Of a stretch of 53,411 bases of DNA, positions 7,573 through 15,923 are shown piece by piece. Source of the stretch: CAZFYZ01 sp964523735 (GTDB lineage: Bacteria > Armatimonadota > UBA5829); assembly GCA_964523735.1 (NCBI GenBank), contig CAZFYZ010000010.1, positions 1 through 53,411 of the forward strand. The letters are read 5' to 3'. Each line of letters starts with the position of its first letter. The first letter of the stretch is position 1. Below the pieces are notes generated by a model, which was not told the DNA's origin, searched no databases, and was given only the letters and a program-made list of their open reading frames with translations. A program made the translations under genes and the position numbers.

Positions 7573-9759
7573 TCACCATCGGAGGTCTATGCGCTGCTCC
7601 CCCGGAGGACACTGCTGGAGTGTCACATGGTAGGCGCCGTTCAACACCTGCTGAGTTATGCTGGAGGACTTGCCATTGACGAGGATCTCTCTGGGCGAGG
7701 CGCGGAGCACGAACGTGGTGCTGCGGCCCGCGACAAGGTCGATCTCGGCCCTGCCAGCGCCGTCCTGCAGTCTCTGAAGACTGCTGACTCCGTAGATGTC
7801 GAAGAACTTCGATCGGCGTCCAACAACACGATACAGCGCAAATGAGTGCGGAGCGATGGTCGCAACAGGCTTGAGCTCCTCCAGCATCTTTTGGCCGAAG
7901 CAGTCCCAGATGGTTGCCCTGCCGGGAGTCATCGTGACCTGTCCCTCTTTGTCAGACAGGTTGGCGATGACGAGATAGCCGTTCTTCGTGCTGGTCCAGA
8001 TTATGCCTTCGCTGCACGAACCGACAACCGGAGGCGCGCAGTCCACTTCGGCCATGGCGAACTGGATCGCTTTGACTGCAACCGACGACGTCTGCTCATC
8101 CAGCCCGAAGCCGCAAAAGACAGCGAGGGTCGTGCGATCGCGGTATTCGGTCACAACGGGAATGGCGTTCCCGTTGACCTCTGTCTCATAGAGAACAGTT
8201 GCACGAGAGCCGAACACACGGCGGACATTGGCCAGCTTGGTCAGAGCGAGGTCCTGTGTCGACATGAACGCCTTCCGCCGCACTCGAGACACGTCCTTCA
8301 GAGCGACAGGCGCTGAAGTTTCTAGTTGAGGCTCGTCCTCCCATCGCAGACCTATAAGCTCCATGAAGCCGGGGAATGCCTCCCCGCACGGCACTTCACC
8401 AGGTGACTGGGGGTCGGCGGAGTATCCGAGCCCATAGCCGAATGCGATGGCAGCTCTCTTGATATCTGCCTGCCACCACTTGCGCAGTGCGACAATCTGT
8501 TCGATGGTCAGAGGGAAGTGTTCCTCGAAGACGAGCACCTTGACTTCAGGGTGCTCGGCAAGATCGCGATCAAGTGTTTCGGCACTGAACGTCAGCATCG
8601 GCAAGCGTGCGTCGAACGCCATCTTCTTCGACAGCGACCAATACCGCTGCCAGACGCCTTCATGGTCGAGAGGACTTGTGTGGCGCGTCCCGCTGGACGA
8701 GAACACGAATGCAACAGGAGAGGCGGGACGTCCAAGGCGTCCGGCGCAATCCATTGCCTTGGCGAGAACCTCCATTGAGGGTTCGTCATCCACGCCGCTC
8801 AACCTGATAAACCCCTTGGGCGCGGCCGCGATCGAGGCCAATGCCGCATCTCGGTACAGATCCGCGGGCACAGGCTTCGTCGCGTTCTTGCCGTCCGGAA
8901 GCCCCAGGTGGCTGCTGATTGCGATCACGTCCGTGCCGCCGCTCTGTGCGAGGATCTCGGCGTAGAAGAGCTGTGGCGACGTCGCCAGCTCGTCACCGGT
9001 GCGCACCAGTCCATCAATGACGTGCCCAGGCTGAAGTCGAGCGATCACACAGTCCAGTCCCGCTACGCTTGCCAGCCAGCCGGTATCACAGTAGGCCGTC
9101 GTTGTGCCCTCCGGCGCGTTCTCCGTCGTGGGAGCAAACAAAGACGGCAGTATTCCGACTTTCTTCGCGCCGATGGATTTGGCGTAGGCAACAAGGTCGG
9201 AGAAGAACTCGACTAGCAGATCGGACTTGAGCTGCTGTACAAGTAGGTACTCCTTGACCTCTGCACGGTTCTGCGGGTACCGAACGCCGGGATAAGTCTC
9301 GGCAAACCTGGCACGGAAACGATCATCGGGCCCAGGTATGTCCGATACTAACACCGGGTCTTCGAAGACCACGAACGCGTATCCGCATCTGCGGACGAAG
9401 TACTGCGTGATCTCCTTGAGGTAGTCTTTCCAAGCCGACGAGGCGAAGGAGGCGCGAAAGCTGCCGTCATCAAGTCTGCTTGGCTTGTTGCTGGAGTCGT
9501 ATTGCGCCTCTTCGATTCCTATTCTGTCACCTATGGCAATGGTGGCGGGAACCTGAATGCACGGCGTGAAACCACGTCGTCGGGCTTCTTTGGCGAACTC
9601 CGCATAGGGCTCGTGTAACCTGCCTACTATATCGTCGTAGCTCAGACCACCACACGAAACGCAGGCTATGTCGAACCCCCATCTTTCCAGGTTTTCGAAG
9701 TAACGAGTTCTTGTCTCGTCCGTCGCTACCTGTTCCGGTCCGACAGGTAGTGCGTTCAT
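7573..9759 (-). CDS. large glycoside-hydrolase-like protein (beta-galactosidase trimerisation-type architecture)
   Basis: The protein has 728 residues and no signal peptide. The N-terminal half looks like a TIM barrel of GH42/GH-A type: FDIACVSCGG, AKEARRRGFTPCIQVPATI, YAFVVFEDPVL and AKKVGILPSLF lie at the expected strand positions. The middle (about 380-560) resembles the beta-galactosidase trimerisation/class-I amidotransferase-like domain (PVAFVFSSSGTRH, HPEVKVLVFEEHF). The C-terminus is beta-rich. I could not assign the catalytic acid pair with certainty; Glu in VVFEDP is one candidate. The ATG at 9759 has GGGGG upstream at good spacing. It is transcribed alone. Substrate is unknown; a secreted-polysaccharide role would need an unseen export route. 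Confidence 0.6.
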   Translation of the reverse strand: MNALPVGPEQVATDETRTRYFENLERWGFDIACVSCGGLSYDDIVGRLHEPYAEFAKEARRRGFTPCIQVPATIAIGDRIGIEEAQYDSSNKPSRLDDGSFRASFASSAWKDYLKEITQYFVRRCGYAFVVFEDPVLVSDIPGPDDRFRARFAETYPGVRYPQNRAEVKEYLLVQQLKSDLLVEFFSDLVAYAKSIGAKKVGILPSLFAPTTENAPEGTTTAYCDTGWLASVAGLDCVIARLQPGHVIDGLVRTGDELATSPQLFYAEILAQSGGTDVIAISSHLGLPDGKNATKPVPADLYRDAALASIAAAPKGFIRLSGVDDEPSMEVLAKAMDCAGRLGRPASPVAFVFSSSGTRHTSPLDHEGVWQRYWSLSKKMAFDARLPMLTFSAETLDRDLAEHPEVKVLVFEEHFPLTIEQIVALRKWWQADIKRAAIAFGYGLGYSADPQSPGEVPCGEAFPGFMELIGLRWEDEPQLETSAPVALKDVSRVRRKAFMSTQDLALTKLANVRRVFGSRATVLYETEVNGNAIPVVTEYRDRTTLAVFCGFGLDEQTSSVAVKAIQFAMAEVDCAPPVVGSCSEGIIWTSTKNGYLVIANLSDKEGQVTMTPGRATIWDCFGQKMLEELKPVATIAPHSFALYRVVGRRSKFFDIYGVSSLQRLQDGAGRAEIDLVAGRSTTFVLRASPREILVNGKSSSITQQVLNGAYHVTLQQCPPGEQRIDLRW

Positions 9760-10078
9760 CTTTTCAACCCCCAGGGCGATGTAGACGTATAGTATTTACT
9801 ACATCAGATTGGTCCGGAACACCGCCGGCGGAACCCACTGACAGAAAGTGACTCCTGCCGTGCCACTATATCTGTCAACAACGGTCAAGGCCTGTCAAAG
9901 CCTCTTCCGCCTTGTGATATCAGCCCTGCTTGCCCGGATGTGCTTTTGTTTACTTTAGCAGCAATCTTCGGCTATGGCAAGCGAAATGTTCTACATTTGA
10001 CACCTGATAGCGCGCTAGATGGGATGGGTCTCAGCTCAGAATAACTCCTCACTAACTCGGGTCTGGTATAATCTCCTT
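9760..10078. other. divergent intergenic region (319 bp)
   Basis: It separates two divergent genes. An imperfect palindrome TGTAG...CTACA (9780-9803), 20 bp upstream of the minus gene, could be an operator. TTGACA at 9997-10002 and TATAAT at 10067-10072 serve the plus gene. No ORF or RNA gene was recognised. Confidence 0.45.
10064..10072 (+). promoter_or_regulatory. extended -10 promoter directly before the start codon
   Basis: TGGTATAAT has a perfect -10 with a TG extension. It ends 6 bp before the ATG at 10079, so transcription should begin at or within a base or two of the start codon. Confidence 0.6.
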
Positions 10079-11156
10079 ATGCATCGGATTGATTCTATAA
10101 TGCCCCATTGCATTGACTTGCCCCTGTTGGAGCCATTCGAGACAGCCCAGCGGCGAGCAACCTCATCACCTACCGTGATAGTGGAGCTGGTCGCGGGCAC
10201 GATCACCGGCTATGGCGAAGCTACCCCCGTCAGATATGTTACCGGCGAGGATGTCACCTCGGTGCAGCACGACATAGCAGTGGCAGCCGAGGCGCTCGTG
10301 GGCGCCAACCTGAGCGAATATCGCTTCACCACCCACAAGCTCGCCGAGGTACTGCCATATGGGAAATCGGCGCGAGCGGGGATAGAGATGGCGATCTTCG
10401 ATGCGCACTGCAAGTCCCTCGGAGTTCCGCTCTACGCATACCTTGGGGGCGCTCCGCTCAGGATAGAGACCGACGTAACCATCCCCATCTGTTCGCCGCA
10501 GCACGCTCGAGAGCTGGCGGCTCAGCTTGCCGAAAAAGGGTTCAGGCATTTCAAAGTCAAGGTTGGTAAAGACGAGACCGAGGATGTTGGCCGAGTTCTG
10601 GCAGTGCGGGAGGGCGCGCCTGACTGCGCTCTACGGTTGGACCCGAACCAGGGGTTCACACCGACCGAGGCAGTGGAGTTCGTGCGGATACTCCAGACAA
10701 ACGGCGTCGTGCCACAACTATTGGAGCAGCCTGTTGACGCCGCCGATCTTGACGGTCTGAGATATGTCACCGAACACGCCGGCGTTCCGGTCTTTGCCGA
10801 CGAAGCGGCACAGACGCCCGCCGACGTTCTGGACATCGTGCGCTACAAGGCAGCTCACGGTGTCAACGTCAAGATAATGAAGGCGGGCATGCTAGGCGCG
10901 ATGGAGATCAAGTCGATCTGCCGGGCGGCGGGGCTAGACCTGATGTTTGGCTGCATGCTCGAGACACGCATAGGCCAGTCGGCTTCGGTTCACCTGGCGT
11001 GTGGGACTGGAGCCTTCAATGCGTTCGATCTCGATTCGNNNNNNNNNNCTTCTGGCCGAGCAGCCGATCACAGGCGGAGTCGAGCGTCACGGGGCAATGC
11101 TGAAGGTGCTAGACCGCCCCGGCCTTGGATGCGAAATAGTCGAAGGTACGTTCTAG
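10079..11156 (+). CDS. dipeptide epimerase (enolase superfamily), split by assembly gap
   Basis: Epimerises the acidic or hydrophobic residue of dipeptides, classically L-Ala-D/L-Glu from murein peptides. The enolase-superfamily layout is complete: a capping domain (LPLLEPFETAQ), the Lys pair FKVKVG, the metal ligands LRLDPNQG, LEQPV and FADEAA, and VNVKIMKAGM with the second catalytic Lys. A run of ten Ns (11039-11048) shifts the frame. After it the correct frame reads LLAEQPITGGVERHGAM and ends at TAG 11154-11156, the usual family C-terminus, so only a few residues are missing. There is no Shine-Dalgarno before the ATG and a -10 ends 6 bp upstream, suggesting a leaderless mRNA. Specificity is not assignable. 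Confidence 0.9.
11039..11048. other. assembly gap (10 N)
   Basis: Placeholder run inside the dipeptide epimerase gene. The frames on either side differ by one base, so the true length is not ten. Confidence 0.99.
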
Positions 11157-12053
11157 CCCCTCGTCAAAGCTCACAACCGGCTCCCACCCCAGCACGGTTC
11201 GGGCAAGCGTCGTATCGCTAGCGGAGTACTTGATGTCCCCCACAACCGGGTCGTCGTGCACGATCTTCACCTCACGCCCCGCCAGCTTCTTGAGTCGTTG
11301 GGCAAGCTCGTTCACGCTGAAAGTCTGCCCACCGGCGATGTTGAAGACTCTGCCGGCGACGTCCGCGGCTGTGGTCGCAAGATAGTTGGCGCGCGCGACG
11401 TTGGCCACGTAGACGAAGTCGCGGGTCTGCTCGCCGTCGCCATGGATGATCAGCTCCTGGCCTTTGAGGATGCGGTCAATGAATTTGGGGATTACGGCCG
11501 CATACTGCGACTGCGGGTTCTGGCGCGGGCCGAAGACGTTGAAGTAGCGTAGGCGCACGGTCTCAAGGCCGTAGACCTGATGGAAGACCGAGAGGTAGTA
11601 CTCGCCGGCGATCTTGCTTGCTCCATAGGGCGAGAGCGGCTGAGGTGGGAAGTCCTCTTTCTGAGGCTGCGTGCCGGTGTCACCGTAGATTGCGCTGGAG
11701 GACGCGAGGACCACGCGCTTCACACCATGCTCCCTCGCCGAAATCAGCACGTTCATTGTGCCGCCGACGTTCACTTCATTGACGAAGCCCGGCTCTTCGA
11801 GGGACCTGAAGACGGATATCTCCGCGGCTTGGTGGATGATGTGGTCTTTGCCTTCGGCGGCTGCTCGGAGCGCGTCCAAGTCGCAGATGTCCCCGCGGAT
11901 GACCTTGACCCGGTCCTCGACCGCCGCCAGGTTGGCCATGTTGCCGGTGCAGAAGTTGTCGAAGACTGTGACGTCGTGCCCCTCGCTCACAAGAAGCTCG
12001 ACGATGTGTCCACCAATGAACCCGGCCCCGCCGGTGACTAGGTACTTGCTCAA
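11109..12053 (-). CDS. NAD-dependent nucleotide-sugar epimerase (GalE-like)
   Basis: Extended short-chain dehydrogenase, 314 residues, of the UDP-glucose/UDP-GlcNAc 4-epimerase group that supplies activated sugars for surface polysaccharide. It has the Rossmann motif GGAGFIGGH at residues 8-16, the NAD-ribose region DNFCTG, DICD for adenine, and the catalytic YGASK (Tyr-x3-Lys) near residue 143. It also has FNVFGPRQNP and the later GDGEQTRDFVYV typical of this branch. The last 48 bases overlap the end of the convergent dipeptide epimerase gene. Exact sugar specificity cannot be read from the sequence. Confidence 0.92.
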   Translation of the reverse strand: MSKYLVTGGAGFIGGHIVELLVSEGHDVTVFDNFCTGNMANLAAVEDRVKVIRGDICDLDALRAAAEGKDHIIHQAAEISVFRSLEEPGFVNEVNVGGTMNVLISAREHGVKRVVLASSSAIYGDTGTQPQKEDFPPQPLSPYGASKIAGEYYLSVFHQVYGLETVRLRYFNVFGPRQNPQSQYAAVIPKFIDRILKGQELIIHGDGEQTRDFVYVANVARANYLATTAADVAGRVFNIAGGQTFSVNELAQRLKKLAGREVKIVHDDPVVGDIKYSASDTTLARTVLGWEPVVSFDEGLERTFDYFASKAGAV

Positions 12054-12082
12054 GTAGCCCCCCTGAACGGCTGCACTGTCTT

Positions 12083-12218
12083 GTCATTTCGAGCAGCGTG
12101 AGAAATCTGCTTTGGATGCTGGGTATTTCGGGATTTGGGTCGTGCACGATTGTGTGGCCGAGCAATGTCCCGCCTGTAAGCACTTGGCCCCAGCAGTCAG
12201 CGCACCGAAATCCCGAAA
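12083..12218. repeat. palindromic repeat of the GTCATTTCGAG...GAGAAATCTGC type
   Basis: It starts with GTCATTTCGAGC and GTGAGAAATCTGCTTT, words also found at 53297. Inside is an 11-bp inverted pair, TTTCGGGATTT (12126-12136) and AAATCCCGAAA (12208-12218). It fills most of the gap between two genes. It looks like a non-coding REP/MITE-type element. Confidence 0.6.
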
Positions 12219-12243
12219 GACCGGGGTGTTGCCGGTAACCCGA

Positions 12244-13884
12244 CTAGAGTAACGCCGGGCCCTCGGGCTTCTTCTGCCCCTGCTCAAAGAATGCCTTCTG
12301 CTCCTCGCGAGTCTTGTGGCGCTGGTCGCCGAACGAGAAGGACCTGATGGCGGCGACTGGCTGGATGGGGCAGGCGTTCTCGCAGATCCCGCAGCCGGTG
12401 CACTTGTTGTCATCCACGAAAGGCCTTCGCAAGCCGTCCACCGTCTTCCAGTTCAAAGCGTGGTACGAGCAGTGCTCGTCGCAGACCAGGCACTTCTTAT
12501 CCGAGTTCCAGGCGATGCACTTGGAACGGTCAATGACCGCTCGTCCGATGTAGATGTGCTTTTTCTCTTCGATCTCGAAAGGCTCGATGGCCTTGCTGGC
12601 GCAGACTTCGCCGCAGAGGTTGCACTTTTCGGTGCATTCGCCGATGCGCGGGACCAGGACAGGTGTCCACATACCCTCGAATCCCGCCTCCGTAAGCGCG
12701 GGCTGCAGGCCGCCCGTGGGACAGACCTTCATGCACTCGCTGCAGCGCAGACACTTGTTGACGAACTCGTCTTCGGCGACAGCCCCAGGCGGGCGGATGA
12801 GGGCCTCACTGGAGGTCTTGACCTTGCCCGTCTTACTGGACTTGGCCGCGACGTTCGTCTTGCCGAGGACCGCGACCATCGCGCCGATGCCCATGGCCTG
12901 CAGCGTGCGGCGGCGGGTGAGGTCCAGGATAGACTGATGACCTTCAGAGCTGAAGCTGGGAACGATCTGGGTAACGCCCGTCGGGCACGTGTGTGTACAC
13001 GAGTAGCAGTAGATGCACTCGGGCGCGAGATACTGCGTGGGGTCTTCGACTATCGCGCCCATCTTGCAGTCTTTGCACTTGGAGCACTTGATGCAACTGC
13101 TGTCCACGAGGCGTCTGATGATGGAGACCTTCGAGAGCAGCCCGAGCAGCGCCCCGAGCGGGCACAGATTCCGGCACCAGTAGCGCCGGCTGATCGAGCC
13201 CAGCGCCAGGATCGCGATGAACATCGCGGCGGCCAGGAAGTTGAGCCGGAAGAAGTATTGGACGTCGGAGGGTATATATGGGCTCGACGTCAGGAAAGGC
13301 GCATTGTCACTGATAGCCGGCACCTGCCCCGCCGAACGCATCCCGAGCTGAACGATGGGAAAGACCACAAACGTGAATGCGCGCGTGATGATCGCAAACG
13401 GATCCAGGATGTAAGCCAATTGCGACGAGAAGACCGCCGCAACCAGCACCCCGATCAACAGATAGTACTTGACGTTCCGAGCGCCTGCGGTCCCTTCTTT
13501 CGACTTTCGACTTCGGACTTTCGACTTCCTGAAGAACAGCGTGTCGGAGGCGTCGATCGCGGTCCCCATCGGGCATATCCATCCACAGAAGAACCGGCCC
13601 AGCACGACCGTGAGCAGGACCACGATTCCGGCGAACAGCATCGTGTGGATGAAGTAACGGGCAGAGATAGCTGTCGTCAGCGAGAGCAGTGGGTCGATGT
13701 GGAAGAAGGCATCAACCCCTCCCTGAACAACCGTGTGCTTGGCCTCGGTGTCATAGACGCCGATCGTGACGAAGAACAGGTGCACGAACAGCACGAACAC
13801 CAGGACTTGGACCACCCTGCGGAGGTTCTGCACGCGGAAGACGGACTTACGGCTAGATGTGCTCTTGCGTTGAGGTGGATTCAT
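12244..13884 (-). CDS. NapH/NosR-like polyferredoxin membrane protein
   Basis: Probable electron carrier between the membrane quinone pool and iron-sulphur partners; 546 residues. The N-terminal half is membrane-embedded with segments near 27-45, 80-100, 140-160, 165-182 and 212-232. It carries the paired CxxxCP motifs of the NapH/NosR family (C100GWICP and C237RNLCP). Then come 4Fe-4S clusters at 264-273, 290-300, 378-388, 417-428, 456-471 and 495-505. A twin-arginine-like stretch RRRTLQAMGIGAMVAVLG (324-341) suggests that a NapG-like ferredoxin has been fused on. It is last in a minus-strand operon, 18 bp after the DUF362 gene. Residues 119-130 (RKSKVRSRKSKE) are encoded by a simple DNA repeat and look inserted. 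Confidence 0.85.
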   Translation of the reverse strand: MNPPQRKSTSSRKSVFRVQNLRRVVQVLVFVLFVHLFFVTIGVYDTEAKHTVVQGGVDAFFHIDPLLSLTTAISARYFIHTMLFAGIVVLLTVVLGRFFCGWICPMGTAIDASDTLFFRKSKVRSRKSKEGTAGARNVKYYLLIGVLVAAVFSSQLAYILDPFAIITRAFTFVVFPIVQLGMRSAGQVPAISDNAPFLTSSPYIPSDVQYFFRLNFLAAAMFIAILALGSISRRYWCRNLCPLGALLGLLSKVSIIRRLVDSSCIKCSKCKDCKMGAIVEDPTQYLAPECIYCYSCTHTCPTGVTQIVPSFSSEGHQSILDLTRRRTLQAMGIGAMVAVLGKTNVAAKSSKTGKVKTSSEALIRPPGAVAEDEFVNKCLRCSECMKVCPTGGLQPALTEAGFEGMWTPVLVPRIGECTEKCNLCGEVCASKAIEPFEIEEKKHIYIGRAVIDRSKCIAWNSDKKCLVCDEHCSYHALNWKTVDGLRRPFVDDNKCTGCGICENACPIQPVAAIRSFSFGDQRHKTREEQKAFFEQGQKKPEGPALL

Positions 13885-13902
13885 AGGTAGAAGATCTCGG
13901 TT

Positions 13903-14832
13903 CTAGACGTTCTTTACTTTAGCCAGGTCCAGACTCCCCAACCTCATCTCCGCCGCCAGCGCGATGTGTCCAACCTCGTTGGGCTTCAGGCCGAAAAGGG
14001 TGGCCGCGTAGGCATCAACGGCAACGGGGTCAGTGCCCACCACGACCTTGCCGGGGTCCTTGGTCTGGCCGGGGCCTTTGGGGCCATTGGTCAGGAGAAC
14101 GCGCGTCGCATCGAGAACTGTCAGGTCCGGCTTGATCGCGCTTGCGTAATCCACTATGCACTGATCAAGCGAGCTGCTGTCGTGCCAAGCCTGCCTGTCC
14201 CAGTTGCAGCCCATCAGGTTCTTAAGGCCCAGCGTAAGCTGCGTCGCGGAGTGGGTCTTGGCGATGGGAGCATTGATGAAGATATCGGCCTTCAGGATCT
14301 CCTTGATGCATGTGTCCGACTTGATCAGCTTGCCCTTCGGCAGTTCTACGATGCGATAGTCGGACTCGTTCTGCGCCGCGCGAACTTCCGCCCCCGCCTT
14401 TTCCGCCGCTTCTTGAATGCCGGTGAATCCAAGGACTGCTTCTGCGGGTTTGTCGATGCAGTGGTCTATGACAAGGATCTTGCCAGCGCCGGCTTCCTTG
14501 CACATCTTGACGAGTTCCGCCACGACCTCAGGATTGGTTGTCGCCGCCGCGGACGGGGGGCGGTTCCACGCGATATTAGGCTTGATCACCACCAAGTCGC
14601 CCTTGCGGACGAGCTTGCCTATCCCGCCAATGCCGTCGATGGCTGCCCGGGTGTTCTTTGCCGGCCCCTTGCCGGAGGCGACCATAATACTGTCAAGGTC
14701 AATCTTGGGCTTCACTCCCTCTGCCCGAGCGGGACTCGACGCCTGCTCCTTCGATCCACAACCGCCTATGAACAGGGCAGTTCCCAGCGCGGCGATAGCC
14801 TCTATGAACTCACGTCGATTAAGCTCTCTCAT
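13903..14832 (-). CDS. DUF362 domain protein, Tat-exported lipoprotein
   Basis: The protein has 309 residues. The N-terminus LNRREFIEAIAALGTALFIGGC combines a twin-arginine motif with a lipobox, so it should be a folded, membrane-anchored exported lipoprotein. The rest is DUF362: DLVVIKPNIAWNRPP, GKILVIDHCIDKP, ADIFINAPIAKTHSATQLTLGLKNLMG and DPVAVDAYAATLFG. DUF362 proteins often carry or accompany ferredoxins, but this one has no extra CxxCxxC cluster. The start at 14832 has GAGGAAC upstream and overlaps the end of the zinc-ribbon gene by 14 bp. It lies directly before the polyferredoxin gene. Biochemical role is unknown; the context suggests redox chemistry at the outer face of the membrane. 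Confidence 0.85.
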   Translation of the reverse strand: MRELNRREFIEAIAALGTALFIGGCGSKEQASSPARAEGVKPKIDLDSIMVASGKGPAKNTRAAIDGIGGIGKLVRKGDLVVIKPNIAWNRPPSAAATTNPEVVAELVKMCKEAGAGKILVIDHCIDKPAEAVLGFTGIQEAAEKAGAEVRAAQNESDYRIVELPKGKLIKSDTCIKEILKADIFINAPIAKTHSATQLTLGLKNLMGCNWDRQAWHDSSSLDQCIVDYASAIKPDLTVLDATRVLLTNGPKGPGQTKDPGKVVVGTDPVAVDAYAATLFGLKPNEVGHIALAAEMRLGSLDLAKVKNV

Positions 14833-15022
14833 CTTGTTCCTCAGCCTTCTTCTGTGCGCACTTGGCGCAGAGCCCATCCTTGCGCCTGCGCAGCCCCACT
14901 CTCGACCCAAAGTAATGCGTATGGCAGAGTATCCGCCTGCACTCGGGGCAGCAATGTGCGGTGGCAAGCTCCGCGCCGCACTGGTCGCAGAAGAATGGGA
15001 CAACTTTCAGTCTGGATTCCAT
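14819..15022 (-). CDS. small double zinc-ribbon protein
   Basis: The protein has 67 residues, with Cys pairs CDQC, CCPEC and CAKC, a central CRRILCHTHYFG and a charged tail KKAEEQDERA. This pattern suggests one or two zinc ribbons or a B-box-like fold. It is cytoplasmic, with no signal. It is the second gene of the operon: 12 bp after the DUF6599-like gene and overlapping the DUF362 start. There is no strong SD, so translation may depend on the upstream gene. The even Cys spacing and tight packing make it likely real; function is unknown. Confidence 0.65.
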   Translation of the reverse strand: MESRLKVVPFFCDQCGAELATAHCCPECRRILCHTHYFGSRVGLRRRKDGLCAKCAQKKAEEQDERA

Positions 15023-15034
15023 CGTGGTGGGTGA

Positions 15035-15544
15035 TCACTTCGCGGGAATGGCTTTGCCTATCACTGTCTTGAATGAGACTAGGTCTGCCCTGGCCTTGTC
15101 GGCGGCGTAGAATGCTGACACGGTCACGAAGTACTTCCCCTTTATGAAATACGTCTGCGTGTTGGGCTTGGTTACAATGAAACCGGTAATGCCCGCCGAT
15201 TTGGTCAGCGCCTTGACCTTGTTCTCTTTCTGCCAGTACTTGAGGAAGTCGAGCGCGGCCTTGGCCGATTTCATCTCGTGCACAGTCACTTCAACGTAGT
15301 CATCCTTGCGCTGGTACATCTGTCGCGCTGCGTCTATAACGCCGTTCTTCGTGTATAGCTCATAGCCGCCATTGTAGATCTTCGATATGTCACTGCCTTT
15401 ACCATAGACGAGCGAGTTCGCCATGATGGAGAATCCCTTGACCGCATTCGCTGAAGGAAGAAGCTTCTGCACTGCGGGGACAGGCGCGCAATATGCGGCT
15501 GAGGCGAGAATGGCGATGGCAAGGATGACAACTAGTCGTTTCAT
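15035..15544 (-). CDS. secreted DUF6599-like protein
   Basis: The protein has 169 residues. A signal peptide (MKRLVVILAIAILASAAYC) is followed by VQKLLPSANAVKGFSIMANSLVYGKGSDISKIYNGGYELY-type sequence. The order LP...GW/GF, YINGG-like YNGGYELY, Y...V-V-E-M and a final FIVTKPNTQTYFIKGKYFVTVSA matches my memory of DUF6599. The ATG at 15544 is chosen because it begins the signal and has GGAG 8 bp upstream. It is the first gene of the four-gene redox operon, downstream of the promoter at 15582. Family assignment is moderate and function unknown. Confidence 0.65.
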   Translation of the reverse strand: MKRLVVILAIAILASAAYCAPVPAVQKLLPSANAVKGFSIMANSLVYGKGSDISKIYNGGYELYTKNGVIDAARQMYQRKDDYVEVTVHEMKSAKAALDFLKYWQKENKVKALTKSAGITGFIVTKPNTQTYFIKGKYFVTVSAFYAADKARADLVSFKTVIGKAIPAK

Positions 15545-15581
15545 ACAAGGACTCCGGTTTGTGATTACATTGCCTGGTTCC

Positions 15582-15610
15582 ATTTTACGATACCCTTTTG
15601 CCGAATGCAA
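15582..15610 (-). promoter_or_regulatory. sigma-70-type promoter of the DUF6599/DUF362/FeS operon
   Basis: On the minus strand TTGCAT-17 bp-TAAAAT; the -10 matches 5 of 6 and the -35 is weaker. It ends about 37 bp before the ATG at 15544. Confidence 0.55.
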
Positions 15611-15616
15611 AGTTAC

Positions 15617-15645
15617 TTGACGCGGGACCGCCTCATCACTAAAAT
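15617..15645 (+). promoter_or_regulatory. sigma-70-type promoter of pckG
   Basis: TTGACG-17 bp-TAAAAT, both hexamers 5 of 6. It is back-to-back with the operon promoter, only 6 bp apart. The predicted start near 15652 gives a leader of about 270 nt containing the hairpin CGGCGCT-TTG-AGCGCCG (15733-15749). Confidence 0.65.
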
Positions 15646-15923
15646 GTACCTAGTCCGGAATCACCGGAGTGGCGACCCACGGGTTGCCTGGCGCGGCGAT
15701 TGAGGGCTCTCAGACAGACAAATGGGTAATGACGGCGCTTTGAGCGCCGCAGGTTCTGCGGATCAGCTTGGTCCGAGGTGGTGTTGGCATATCCTTCGCC
15801 GCCGGTTCCTGTCACCGATGTATGAGAGGCCGAATTCCATCGCTCGCGGTGGGGTTCGGCTTTGTTGCTTTATGCCCGGCCGAAGATCCACCGCCAGATC
15901 AGATGACGGAAGAGAGGCAAAAG

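Noticed and set aside
12316..13890. 524-codon open frame on the plus strand opposite the polyferredoxin gene
   Set aside because: It mirrors a gene with clear Cys motifs; long antisense frames are common at this GC content, and it has no family-like sequence or SD.
14180..14195. TTGGCACG-ACAG-CAGC on the minus strand as a sigma-54 promoter
   Set aside because: Inside the DUF362 coding sequence and the -12 element is not TTGC.
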